This document shows positions 49,781 to 56,704 of a stretch of DNA of 64,000 nt, piece by piece. Position 1 is the stretch's first letter. The number at the start of each line of letters is the position of its first letter. The DNA comes from Clostridia bacterium (GTDB lineage: Bacteria; Bacillota; Clostridia; Christensenellales; CAG-138): positions 1 through 64,000 of the forward strand of contig JAFRNW010000022.1 of NCBI GenBank assembly GCA_017429985.1, given 5' to 3'. The translations under genes and the position numbers were made by a program. The notes below the pieces were generated by a model that was not told the DNA's origin, made no database searches, and was given only the letters and a program-made list of their open reading frames with translations.

Positions 49781-50764
49781 TCAGCCGGCTGAAAACTGGA
49801 AAACGGTTTTTTCCTTCAGCGGAGAGGAGGCGGTAATGATGGTGCTCGGGAAGTTCTGATGGTTCAGAGAGTCCGGACAATACTGCGTTTCCAGGCAGAA
49901 GGCGGAAAACGGACGATATGAGGAACCGCTTTTGCCGCGGCGTTCCGACAGATAGACCGCGTCATACAGCTGGACGGCTGGAGAGGTGGTTTTGACGGTC
50001 ATCCGGATCCCTGACAGGGCGGAATAAGCTTCCGCAGCGGTACGGAGGCTCCTGTCCCAGCCGCGGAGGAGATAGTTGTGATCGTATTCCGGGGCAGAAT
50101 CCGAAACGTTTGTCTGCACAGGAGAGGAAAGGATCTTTCGCATAACGGTGAAATCAAGCGCGGTGTCCCTGACGGGAGCAATTGTTCCGTCCGGGATGTT
50201 TTCCGCGTTGGCCGGCGTATAGCTGTCTGCGTCGATCCTGAGATAATGGCTTTTCAGGCTGCCGGAATCATGGCCGGAAAGATTGAAGTAGGAATGATTT
50301 GTCAGATTGCAGGGCGTATCGGCATTGGTCGAAGCGTGGTAATCGATCTCCAATGCGTGGCCGTTCAGGGTATATGTCACCTGAACGCTCAGATTCCCCG
50401 GATAACCGGAATCCCCGTCGGGGCTGAACAGCCCCAGTGTTACGGCGCTATCCGTTTGCTTCAGGATATCCCACGTGCGGAAACCGAAACAGGAAGCCCC
50501 GCTGTGGAGCTGGTTGCGTCCCTCGTTGCAGTCGAGACGGTAGAGTGTCCCGTTCAGCATGAACTGCGCATTTCCTATGCGGTTCGCGTAGCGTCCGATG
50601 ACGGCGCCGATATATGCGTCGTCTGCCTGATACTCCTCTACCGTGTCATAGCCCAGAACGACGTCCGTGGCGACACCGTTCTGATCGGGAACGCGCAGGG
50701 ACTGCAAGATTGCCCCGTAACGCAGAACAGTTGCCTGAAGAATTCCGTTGGACAGATGAATCAT
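49781..50764 (-). CDS. galM: Galactose mutarotase (aldose 1-epimerase)
   Basis: A 327-residue aldose 1-epimerase. The family motifs RYANRIG, the substrate/catalytic His in NQLHSG, the catalytic His region NLTNHSYFNL and the base Glu in the FCLETQYCPDSLNH segment are present. It interconverts alpha and beta anomers of hexoses. The start at 50764 is set by AGGAGGAAACG; the longer in-frame extension to 51202 would read through the met leader region and was rejected. No galactose operon genes are adjacent; downstream come MATE, UPF0489 and MoaE-like genes. Confidence 0.92.
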   Translation of the reverse strand: MIHLSNGILQATVLRYGAILQSLRVPDQNGVATDVVLGYDTVEEYQADDAYIGAVIGRYANRIGNAQFMLNGTLYRLDCNEGRNQLHSGASCFGFRTWDILKQTDSAVTLGLFSPDGDSGYPGNLSVQVTYTLNGHALEIDYHASTNADTPCNLTNHSYFNLSGHDSGSLKSHYLRIDADSYTPANAENIPDGTIAPVRDTALDFTVMRKILSSPVQTNVSDSAPEYDHNYLLRGWDRSLRTAAEAYSALSGIRMTVKTTSPAVQLYDAVYLSERRGKSGSSYRPFSAFCLETQYCPDSLNHQNFPSTIITASSPLKEKTVFQFSAG

Positions 50765-50954
50765 GATCGTTTCCTCCTGTGATGAGTTTCCCGGAAAGAG
50801 CTTGCGGCTGAAACGCGGATGAGGCGCGGACATCCGGGAACCTGTTTCATTATATCGTTCCCTATCGGATTCTAACAAGTCGGAACCGCTTCGTAGATGG
50901 GATCGGCAGAGCGGACTGGTTTTCAGGGACGCGGAACTGCTGCATAATGATGCA

Positions 50955-50983
50955 TTGACAAATTCCGGAAAGTAGGATAATAT
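50955..50983 (+). promoter_or_regulatory. Consensus promoter of metNIQ
   Basis: TTGACA (50955-50960) and TAATAT (50978-50983) are 17 nt apart. A transcript starting near 50990 would have a leader of about 185 nt before metN. Confidence 0.85.
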
Positions 50984-51023
50984 ACGAAAATCAACAGATA
51001 ATTGAGGGAAGGGGAGCTGAGCC

Positions 51024-51083
51024 ATGCTGAAATCAGACTGCAACATCATGATGGGCATGTGCATGCGTCTCACGACGCATTGA
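51024..51083 (+). CDS. Methionine-rich leader peptide of metNIQ
   Basis: A 19-codon frame, MLKSDCNIMMGMCMRLTTH, with the ribosome binding site GGGGAG 6-9 nt upstream. Four of the seven codons at positions 8-14 are ATG (51048, 51051, 51057, 51063), with a Cys codon between the last two. Its end overlaps the hairpin ATGCGTC-TCAC-GACGCAT (51063-51080), and its stop lies immediately before the antiterminator segment. Such codon bias is the signature of amino-acid attenuation leaders. It is not expected to have a function as a protein. Confidence 0.8.
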   Translation: MLKSDCNIMMGMCMRLTTH

Positions 51084-51130
51084 ATCAGCTCGTCTTTGTA
51101 AAGGTTCCTGTAATTATCGATGAATGACAG

Positions 51131-51160
51131 GCGGGAAGCAAAACGAGCTTCCCGCTTTTT
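51131..51160 (+). terminator. Intrinsic terminator in the metN leader
   Basis: Perfect 9-bp stem GCGGGAAGC/GCTTCCCGC with the loop AAAACGA and a T5 tract, ending 17 nt before the metN start. Its loop and top overlap the antiterminator segment 51139-51149. Confidence 0.9.
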
Positions 51161-51176
51161 CTGTTCGGAGGGGACA

Positions 51177-52166
51177 ATGATTGAGATCACTGGTCTGAAC
51201 AAGACATTTCAGACCGCAAACGGACCGTTGGAAGTATTGAGAGATATCAATCTCACGATAGAAGACGGTGAGATATTCGGAATAATCGGATTATCGGGCG
51301 CAGGGAAAAGCACGCTGGTCCGTTGCATCAATCAGCTGGAGCGACCGACAACGGGCTCTGTTGTAATTGACGGCAAGGATATGACGAAACTGTCCGACAG
51401 GGAACTTCTCGAGGAAAGACGGTCCATCGGCATGATCTTCCAGAGTTTTAACCTTCTGGAGCAGAGAAATGTTCTGAAGAACGTCTGCTTCCCCATGGAG
51501 ATCTCCGGAATCGGAAAGAAGGAAGCGGAAAAACGGGCAATGGAACTCCTTGATATGGTGAAGCTTTCCGACCGCGCGAAGTCGTATCCTTCCCAGCTCT
51601 CGGGAGGGCAGAAGCAGCGCGTGGCGATTGCCAGGGCGATGGCGACCAGGCCGAGATACCTGCTCTGTGATGAGGCGACCAGCGCGCTGGATACGGCAAC
51701 GACGCAGTCTATCCTTGATATCCTGAGGGAAATCAATGAAAAGACCGGCGTGACGGTCATCGTAATCACGCATGAGATGAAGGTAATCGATCAGATTTGC
51801 GACAGGGTGGCGGTACTGGACAGGAGCCGGATCGTTGAGATCGGCGAAGTCAGCAAGGTGTTTACGAATCCTCAGTCCGATATTGCGAAGGAACTGATCC
51901 TTCCACAGGCCAAGGGGATCGATATCATCGATGAAGGAGAGAGGATCCGAATCGTGTTTAACGGAGAGGATTCGTCCAGACCGGTGATTTCAAACCTGGT
52001 GCTGGAATGCAGGGTTCCGGTCAACATACTGTTTGCGGATACCAAGGTCCTGGACGGGAAGGTGTACGGGCATATGCTGCTGCAGCTGCCGGACAGAGAC
52101 AGACAGGCGGAACGTGTCAGGAACTATCTCGATTCTATCGGAATCGATTATACGAGGGAGGACTGA
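51177..52166 (+). CDS. metN: Methionine ABC transporter ATPase
   Basis: A 329-residue ATPase with Walker A GLSGAGKST, Q-loop FQSF, signature LSGGQKQR, Walker B LLCDEATSALD, switch His (VITHEM) and a C-terminal NIL domain (~245-329) that binds methionine and inhibits import when cytoplasmic methionine is high. The GGAGGGG box sets the start at 51177; an in-frame ATG at 51120 lies in the terminator and has no ribosome binding site. It is followed by metI and metQ. Confidence 0.96.
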   Translation: MIEITGLNKTFQTANGPLEVLRDINLTIEDGEIFGIIGLSGAGKSTLVRCINQLERPTTGSVVIDGKDMTKLSDRELLEERRSIGMIFQSFNLLEQRNVLKNVCFPMEISGIGKKEAEKRAMELLDMVKLSDRAKSYPSQLSGGQKQRVAIARAMATRPRYLLCDEATSALDTATTQSILDILREINEKTGVTVIVITHEMKVIDQICDRVAVLDRSRIVEIGEVSKVFTNPQSDIAKELILPQAKGIDIIDEGERIRIVFNGEDSSRPVISNLVLECRVPVNILFADTKVLDGKVYGHMLLQLPDRDRQAERVRNYLDSIGIDYTRED

Positions 52167-52169
52167 GAC

Positions 52170-52847
52170 ATGTTTTCGGAAATGCTGCGCAGGCTGTGGG
52201 AAAACGGGATCCTGCAGCTGGGAATATGGGAAACGATCTATATGACGTTTATCTCCACGGCTTTCGCTTATGCGATCGGTCTTCCGCTCGGGGTTCTGCT
52301 GGAGGTTACGGACAAGGACGGGATCGCCCCGAAACCGGGTCTGAACAAGGTGGTCGGGATCATTGTGAATGCTTTCCGGAGCATTCCTTTCCTGATCCTG
52401 ATGGTCGCGATGCTTCCGACCGCGAAGTTCATCGTCGGCACCAGCCTCGGGAACAAGGCCATGATCGTTACGCTGGTCATTGCTGCTGCCCCCTATGTTG
52501 CCAGAATGGTGGAATCCTCGCTGAAGGAGGTGGACCGGGGCGTGATTGAGGCGGCGCAGTCCATGGGCGCGACGGTCATGGATATCATCTGGAAGGTGCT
52601 TCTTCCGGAAGCGAAACCCTCGCTGCTGATCAACGCCGTGATATCCACCGTGACGATTCTCGGTTATTCGGCGATGGCGGGGACCATCGGAGGCGGGGGG
52701 CTCGGACAGATCGCCATCACGTACGGCTATCAGCGCTACAACAACGACATTATCTGGGTCTGTGTTATTCTCACGATACTGATCGTGCAGGTGATTCAGG
52801 AGGTTGGGACAAAAATTGCGCACAGAGTGGACAAACGCAATCTTTGA
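52170..52847 (+). CDS. metI: Methionine ABC transporter permease
   Basis: A 225-residue permease with five to six spans and the EAA loop (IEAAQSMGATVMDIIWKVLLPEA) that contacts MetN. The N-terminus WENGILQLGIWETIYMTFIST and GYSAMAGTIGGGGLGQIAI are hallmarks of MetI. It lies 3 nt after metN and 39 nt before metQ. Confidence 0.96.
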   Translation: MFSEMLRRLWENGILQLGIWETIYMTFISTAFAYAIGLPLGVLLEVTDKDGIAPKPGLNKVVGIIVNAFRSIPFLILMVAMLPTAKFIVGTSLGNKAMIVTLVIAAAPYVARMVESSLKEVDRGVIEAAQSMGATVMDIIWKVLLPEAKPSLLINAVISTVTILGYSAMAGTIGGGGLGQIAITYGYQRYNNDIIWVCVILTILIVQVIQEVGTKIAHRVDKRNL

Positions 52848-52886
52848 CAGATATAAACAATCGTAAAAAAACAGGAGGAAAGAACA

Positions 52887-53720
52887 ATGAAAAAAATCAT
52901 AGCTATTTCAATCGCGGCAGTGCTGGCACTCGGTCTTGTCCTGACGGGATGCGGCGCGAAAAAAGAAGCGGACGCAGCGGCCAAGACCATTGTGGTCGGC
53001 GCAAGCTCGACGCCCCATGCGGAAATCCTTGAACAGGTCGTGGCGCCTCTTGCGGAGCAGGGATATACGCTGACCATCAAGATTTTTGATGATTATGTTC
53101 TCCCGAACCAGGCACTGTCCGACGGGACACTGGACGCAAACTACTTCCAGCATACGCCTTATCTGGACAGCTACAACGCTTCCAACGGAACGGATCTCGT
53201 ATCCGCGGCGCTGATCCACTATGAGCCGTTCGGCATCTACGGAAACGGCGTTGCCTCCCTTGGCGAACTTCAAAAAGGCGCAACGATCATCGTTCCCGCC
53301 GACGACAGCAACGAAACCCGCGCCATGCTCCTTCTTGCCCAGGAAGGTCTTGTAACGCTTCCCGCCGACAAAACGGCGAAAACCGGCATCACGGTTCTGG
53401 ATCTTATCGATAACGGAGGATACAATATCGTTCCCGTTCAGGCGGACACGGTTCCCGCACAGCTGGAAAACAGCGACCCCGGCACCATTGCGGTCATCAA
53501 TGGCAACTACGCTCTGGCTGCAGGTCTGAAGATCGCGGATGCGCTGGCGATTGAGGACGCTTCCGGCGATGCCGCGCAGACCTACGCGAACATCATCGCG
53601 ACGAGAAAGGGCGACGAGAACCTGGAAAAGATCCAGGCGCTTGTCAAGGCGCTGCAGACCGAAGCTGTCAAGACGTACATTCTTGACACATATGCAGGGG
53701 CTGTCCAGCCGATTTTCTGA
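52887..53720 (+). CDS. metQ: Methionine-binding lipoprotein
   Basis: A 277-residue substrate-binding lipoprotein with lipobox LVLTGC (Cys22). It has the NlpA/MetQ fold: VVGASSTPHAEIL, the binding segment DYVLPNQALSDGTLDANYFQHTPYL, and NGNYALAAGL. It captures methionine at the cell surface and passes it to MetI. An AGGAGG box precedes the start. A strong terminator follows at 53751-53777. Confidence 0.95.
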   Translation: MKKIIAISIAAVLALGLVLTGCGAKKEADAAAKTIVVGASSTPHAEILEQVVAPLAEQGYTLTIKIFDDYVLPNQALSDGTLDANYFQHTPYLDSYNASNGTDLVSAALIHYEPFGIYGNGVASLGELQKGATIIVPADDSNETRAMLLLAQEGLVTLPADKTAKTGITVLDLIDNGGYNIVPVQADTVPAQLENSDPGTIAVINGNYALAAGLKIADALAIEDASGDAAQTYANIIATRKGDENLEKIQALVKALQTEAVKTYILDTYAGAVQPIF

Positions 53721-53750
53721 TTTGCCGAAGAGGGACAACGGAATAATACG

Positions 53751-53777
53751 GGAGAGCGGCTTACCGCTCTCCTTTTT
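53751..53777 (+). terminator. Terminator of metNIQ
   Basis: Perfect 9-bp stem GGAGAGCGG/CCGCTCTCC with a CTTA loop and TTTTT, 30 nt after the metQ stop. Confidence 0.92.
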
Positions 53778-53794
53778 GATTGGCAGGGAAACGT

Positions 53795-53824
53795 TTGTCC
53801 GGGAAACGGGATTCATGATAAAAT
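53795..53824 (+). promoter_or_regulatory. Possible promoter of fbp
   Basis: TTGTCC (53795-53800) and TAAAAT (53819-53824) with an 18-nt spacer, 25 nt before the ATG. The -35 is a moderate match. Confidence 0.5.
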
Positions 53825-53849
53825 TAAAAAAAACCGGAGGAACAGAAGC

Positions 53850-55844
53850 ATGGCGGAACGGGGCAGAAGCGCTCTGACAAAACAGGAACTCAAGTATTTG
53901 AATCTTCTGGCGCATGAGTATCCGACAATCGAACAGGTTTCCACCGAAATCATCAAACTCGAGGCGATCCTGTGCCTTCCGAAGGCGACAGAGCACTTTA
54001 TCAGCGATATACACGGCGAGTATGCAGCTTTCCTGCACATGCTGAAAAGCGCTTCCGGCGTCGTAAGGGAAAAGGTCGAGATCCTTTTCGCGGAGACGGT
54101 TCCGAAGAGCGAACGGGATCAGCTTGCCACGCTGATCTACTATCCGAAGGAAAAACTGGAGCTGTTGAAGGAAGAGCGGGTTCTTACCCGGGAATGGTAT
54201 CTGACAACGCTTCACAGACTGGTCGAGGTCTGCAGGCTGAGCGCTTCGAAGTATACGCGGACGAAAGTCAGGAGATCGCTTCCCCCGCAGTTCGAATTCA
54301 TTATTGACGAGCTTCTGGGTGCGTCCGAGAACCGGAGGAAAGCCCGGTACAAGGACGAGATATTCGAAGCGATTCTGGATACGGAGCAGCAGGATGTATT
54401 TATCATAGAGCTTTCCAACCTCATTCAGCGTCTTGTGATCGATCACCTTCATATTGTCGGAGACATCTTCGACAGAGGACCCGGCGCTCCCGTTATTCTG
54501 GACAAGCTGAGAACGTATCACCATGTGGATCTCCAGTGGGGAAACCACGATGTTCTCTGGATGGGCGCGGCGGCCGGAAGCAGGGCATTGATCGCGACGG
54601 CAATCATCAACTGTCTGAAATACGGAAATACCGACACCATAGAGGGAGGATACGGCATATCGCTGCGGCCGCTGATGAGCTTTGCGCTTGAAGTTTACGG
54701 AGATGATCCCTGCGAACGGTTCATGCCGAAGCTGGTGGATAAGAACATGGATCCCCACAACGTGGAGATCGTCGCGAAGATGCATAAGGCAATGGCGATC
54801 ATCCTGTTCAAGATAGAGGATCAGATCATCCGGGATCATCCGGAGTTCAGAATGGATGACAGGCGCCTTCTGCGTGCGGTCGATACGGAATCCGGAACGG
54901 TGACTATCCGCGGGCAGCGCTATCCGCTGTGTGACCCGCATCTTCCGACAGTCGATCCCAAGGATCCCTGCAGGCTCACGGAACAGGAAGAGCAGCTGAT
55001 CAATCAGCTGAGGACCGCATTCCATCATTCCGAAAAGCTGCAGGAGCACACGAAATTCCTGTATTCCAAGGGAAGCATCTATCTGCGCTGCAACGGAAAC
55101 CTGATGTTTCACGGATGCGTCCCGACGGACGAGGAAGGGAACTTCAAAAAGGTTGAGGTTGCCGGGGGAATGTACAGCGGGAAAGCATATTTTGACATGG
55201 TCGACATGATCGCGCGCGAGGCGTTTTTCTCAAAATGGAATTCTTCCAAGCGCAGGCGCGGCATCGATTTCATGTGGTATCTCTGGTGCGGACCGAACTC
55301 CCCGATGTTCGGAAAGGACAGGATGACAACGTTTGAGCGTTATTTTGTGAAGGAACCCGAGACGCATGTGGAAACAAAGGACGCGTACTTCCGGTTTGCG
55401 GAAGAAGAATCGTTTGCGCAGAAGGTTCTGGAAGAATTCGGCCTGGGAGATAATCCGCAGGCGAGAGTGATCAACGGGCACGTTCCCGTCAAGATCAAGA
55501 AAGGGGAATCCCCTGTCAAGGCGAACGGAAAGGTCATTGTGATCGACGGAGGCATGAGCAAGGCATACCAGTCTGTCACCGGGATTGCCGGCTATACACT
55601 GATTTACAGCTCCAATGAAATGGCGCTTTCCTGTCACGATCCGTTTGTTCCGGTAGAAGAGGCGATCCGGTCGGAGGTTGATCTTCATTCCACAAGTCAG
55701 GTGGTGTACAAGCCGGAGCGGCGTCTGCGCGTCGCGGATACGGATACCGGGGACGAACTCAGGGGAAGGATCAAAGACCTGAAGAATCTGCTTACGGCAT
55801 ACAGGGAAGGAACGATCAAGCAATTCGGGAAATGGCGGGACTAA
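53850..55844 (+). CDS. fbp: Fructose-1,6-bisphosphatase, class III
   Basis: A 664-residue gluconeogenic phosphatase of the class III type found in Firmicutes. The calcineurin-like metal motifs are visible: SDIHGEY, GDIFDRGPGAP, WGNHDVLWMGAAAG. The long insert contains FHGCVPTDEEGNF, WYLWCGPNSPMFGKDRMTTFERYF and the C-terminal HNGHVPVK-like INGHVPVKIKKGESP. It hydrolyses fructose 1,6-bisphosphate to fructose 6-phosphate. Residue identities support full activity. GGAGGAAC precedes the ATG. Its last 13 nt overlap the next gene, a HAD phosphatase, so the two are co-translated. Confidence 0.96.
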   Translation: MAERGRSALTKQELKYLNLLAHEYPTIEQVSTEIIKLEAILCLPKATEHFISDIHGEYAAFLHMLKSASGVVREKVEILFAETVPKSERDQLATLIYYPKEKLELLKEERVLTREWYLTTLHRLVEVCRLSASKYTRTKVRRSLPPQFEFIIDELLGASENRRKARYKDEIFEAILDTEQQDVFIIELSNLIQRLVIDHLHIVGDIFDRGPGAPVILDKLRTYHHVDLQWGNHDVLWMGAAAGSRALIATAIINCLKYGNTDTIEGGYGISLRPLMSFALEVYGDDPCERFMPKLVDKNMDPHNVEIVAKMHKAMAIILFKIEDQIIRDHPEFRMDDRRLLRAVDTESGTVTIRGQRYPLCDPHLPTVDPKDPCRLTEQEEQLINQLRTAFHHSEKLQEHTKFLYSKGSIYLRCNGNLMFHGCVPTDEEGNFKKVEVAGGMYSGKAYFDMVDMIAREAFFSKWNSSKRRRGIDFMWYLWCGPNSPMFGKDRMTTFERYFVKEPETHVETKDAYFRFAEEESFAQKVLEEFGLGDNPQARVINGHVPVKIKKGESPVKANGKVIVIDGGMSKAYQSVTGIAGYTLIYSSNEMALSCHDPFVPVEEAIRSEVDLHSTSQVVYKPERRLRVADTDTGDELRGRIKDLKNLLTAYREGTIKQFGKWRD

Positions 55845-56689
55845 TACCAAAACTTATCGCTGCAGACCTGGACAGGACCCTTCTGACCAGCGATAAGCGC
55901 ATTACGGAAAAAACAGCTGGAGTCCTGCGCGGATTACATGACCGGTTCGGCACGGAAATCGTACCGGCCACCGGACGGATGCTGACCGGCATCCCGGAAG
56001 ACCTGTGGAGAATCGGGTGCATCCGGTATGTGATCACGGAAAACGGCGCGGGGATCCATGATGTTGCAAAAAATGAGCTGCTGTACCAGTGCAGGATCCC
56101 GTACTCCACAGCGGCGGAGCTGGTCAGATTCATGGATAGGCTGCCCGTGCTGTATGACTGCTATATCGACGGCAAGGCGTATATGCCGGAGCGCTTTTTC
56201 AAAGATGTCGACGTCTGTATTCCGAACCGTTCGCTGGTAGCGATGATCCGCACCCGATGGATCGCGGTCCCCGATCTGTATGAGACGATCATGGAAATGG
56301 GCAGGGACGTGATGAAGATCCAGTGTTATGTCAAGGCCACGGATGAGGCGGAGCGTATTTCCGTCCGGGACAGGATTGCGTCGCAGTTTCCCGAAGTCAG
56401 GATCTCCTCCACGATGTCGTACCATCTGGAAATCGGGAACCGGGATGCTACGAAGGGCAGGGCGCTGGAGATCCTGTCGGACATGCTGGGGATTCCTCCG
56501 GAAGAAACGATGGCGTTCGGCGACGGAGACAACGATCTTCCGCTTCTCGCAAGCGCGGGCAGAGGCGTGGCGATGCGGGATGCCACCTCCGAACTCATGC
56601 ATGTGGCGGACGACGTGACCCGGTTCGGCAGCGATGAGGACGGGGTCGCGGCATATCTTGAAGAGATGCTGCGCTCTGGCACGGAATAA
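55832..56689 (+). CDS. Cof-type HAD-superfamily phosphatase with altered motif I
   Basis: A 285-residue class IIB HAD phosphatase. Motif I reads D-L-D-R-T-L (LIAADLDRTLLTSD): the first Asp nucleophile and the second Asp are kept, but the usual Gly of DxDGT is Arg. Motif II ATGRM and motif III/IV GDGDNDLPLLASAG are normal. The change may alter the loop position or substrate choice without removing catalysis. It overlaps fbp by 13 nt. Substrate unknown; a role in sugar-phosphate turnover together with FBPase is a reasonable inference. Confidence 0.88.
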   Translation: MAGLIPKLIAADLDRTLLTSDKRITEKTAGVLRGLHDRFGTEIVPATGRMLTGIPEDLWRIGCIRYVITENGAGIHDVAKNELLYQCRIPYSTAAELVRFMDRLPVLYDCYIDGKAYMPERFFKDVDVCIPNRSLVAMIRTRWIAVPDLYETIMEMGRDVMKIQCYVKATDEAERISVRDRIASQFPEVRISSTMSYHLEIGNRDATKGRALEILSDMLGIPPEETMAFGDGDNDLPLLASAGRGVAMRDATSELMHVADDVTRFGSDEDGVAAYLEEMLRSGTE

Positions 56690-56704
56690 CTCTTGTGAAA
56701 AGAA

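Larger units (their letters stand above)
51014..51160 (+). promoter_or_regulatory. Candidate ribosome-mediated methionine attenuator upstream of metN
   Basis: Four segments can pair in mutually exclusive ways. Segment 1 is GAGCTGA at 51014-51020, overlapping the leader ribosome binding site. Segment 2 is 51085-51098, directly after the leader peptide stop. Segment 3 is 51139-51149, and segment 4 is the terminator arm 51147-51155. Segment 2 pairs with 51139-51149 over 11 bp with one bulged C, which removes the top of the terminator stem. Segment 2 also pairs with segment 1 over 7 perfect bp (51014-51020 with 51085-51091). A ribosome that reaches the stop codon at 51081-51083 would cover segment 2 and let the terminator form. 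A ribosome stalled at the Met codons (51048-51065) would leave segment 2 free to form the antiterminator. This is the logic of the trp leader, with methionine as the control amino acid. No S-box, T-box or other known methionine riboswitch motif was recognised. Confidence 0.75.

Noticed and set aside
50984..51176. SAM-I (S-box) riboswitch or methionine T-box upstream of metN
   Set aside because: I could not find the conserved S-box helix sequences or the T-box sequence (AGGGUGGNACCGCG). The leader is explained better by the Met-rich frame and competing hairpins.
51120..51176. Upstream in-frame start of metN at 51120
   Set aside because: It would add 19 residues encoded by the terminator stem, has no ribosome binding site, and the extension is absent from the MetN family; the GGAGGGG box sits before 51177.
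52908..55112. A 734-codon open frame on the minus strand opposite metQ and fbp
   Set aside because: It is antisense to two proteins with complete family motifs, has no ribosome binding site, and its translation has no recognisable domain. Long antisense frames are common in GC-rich sequence because of codon bias in the real gene.
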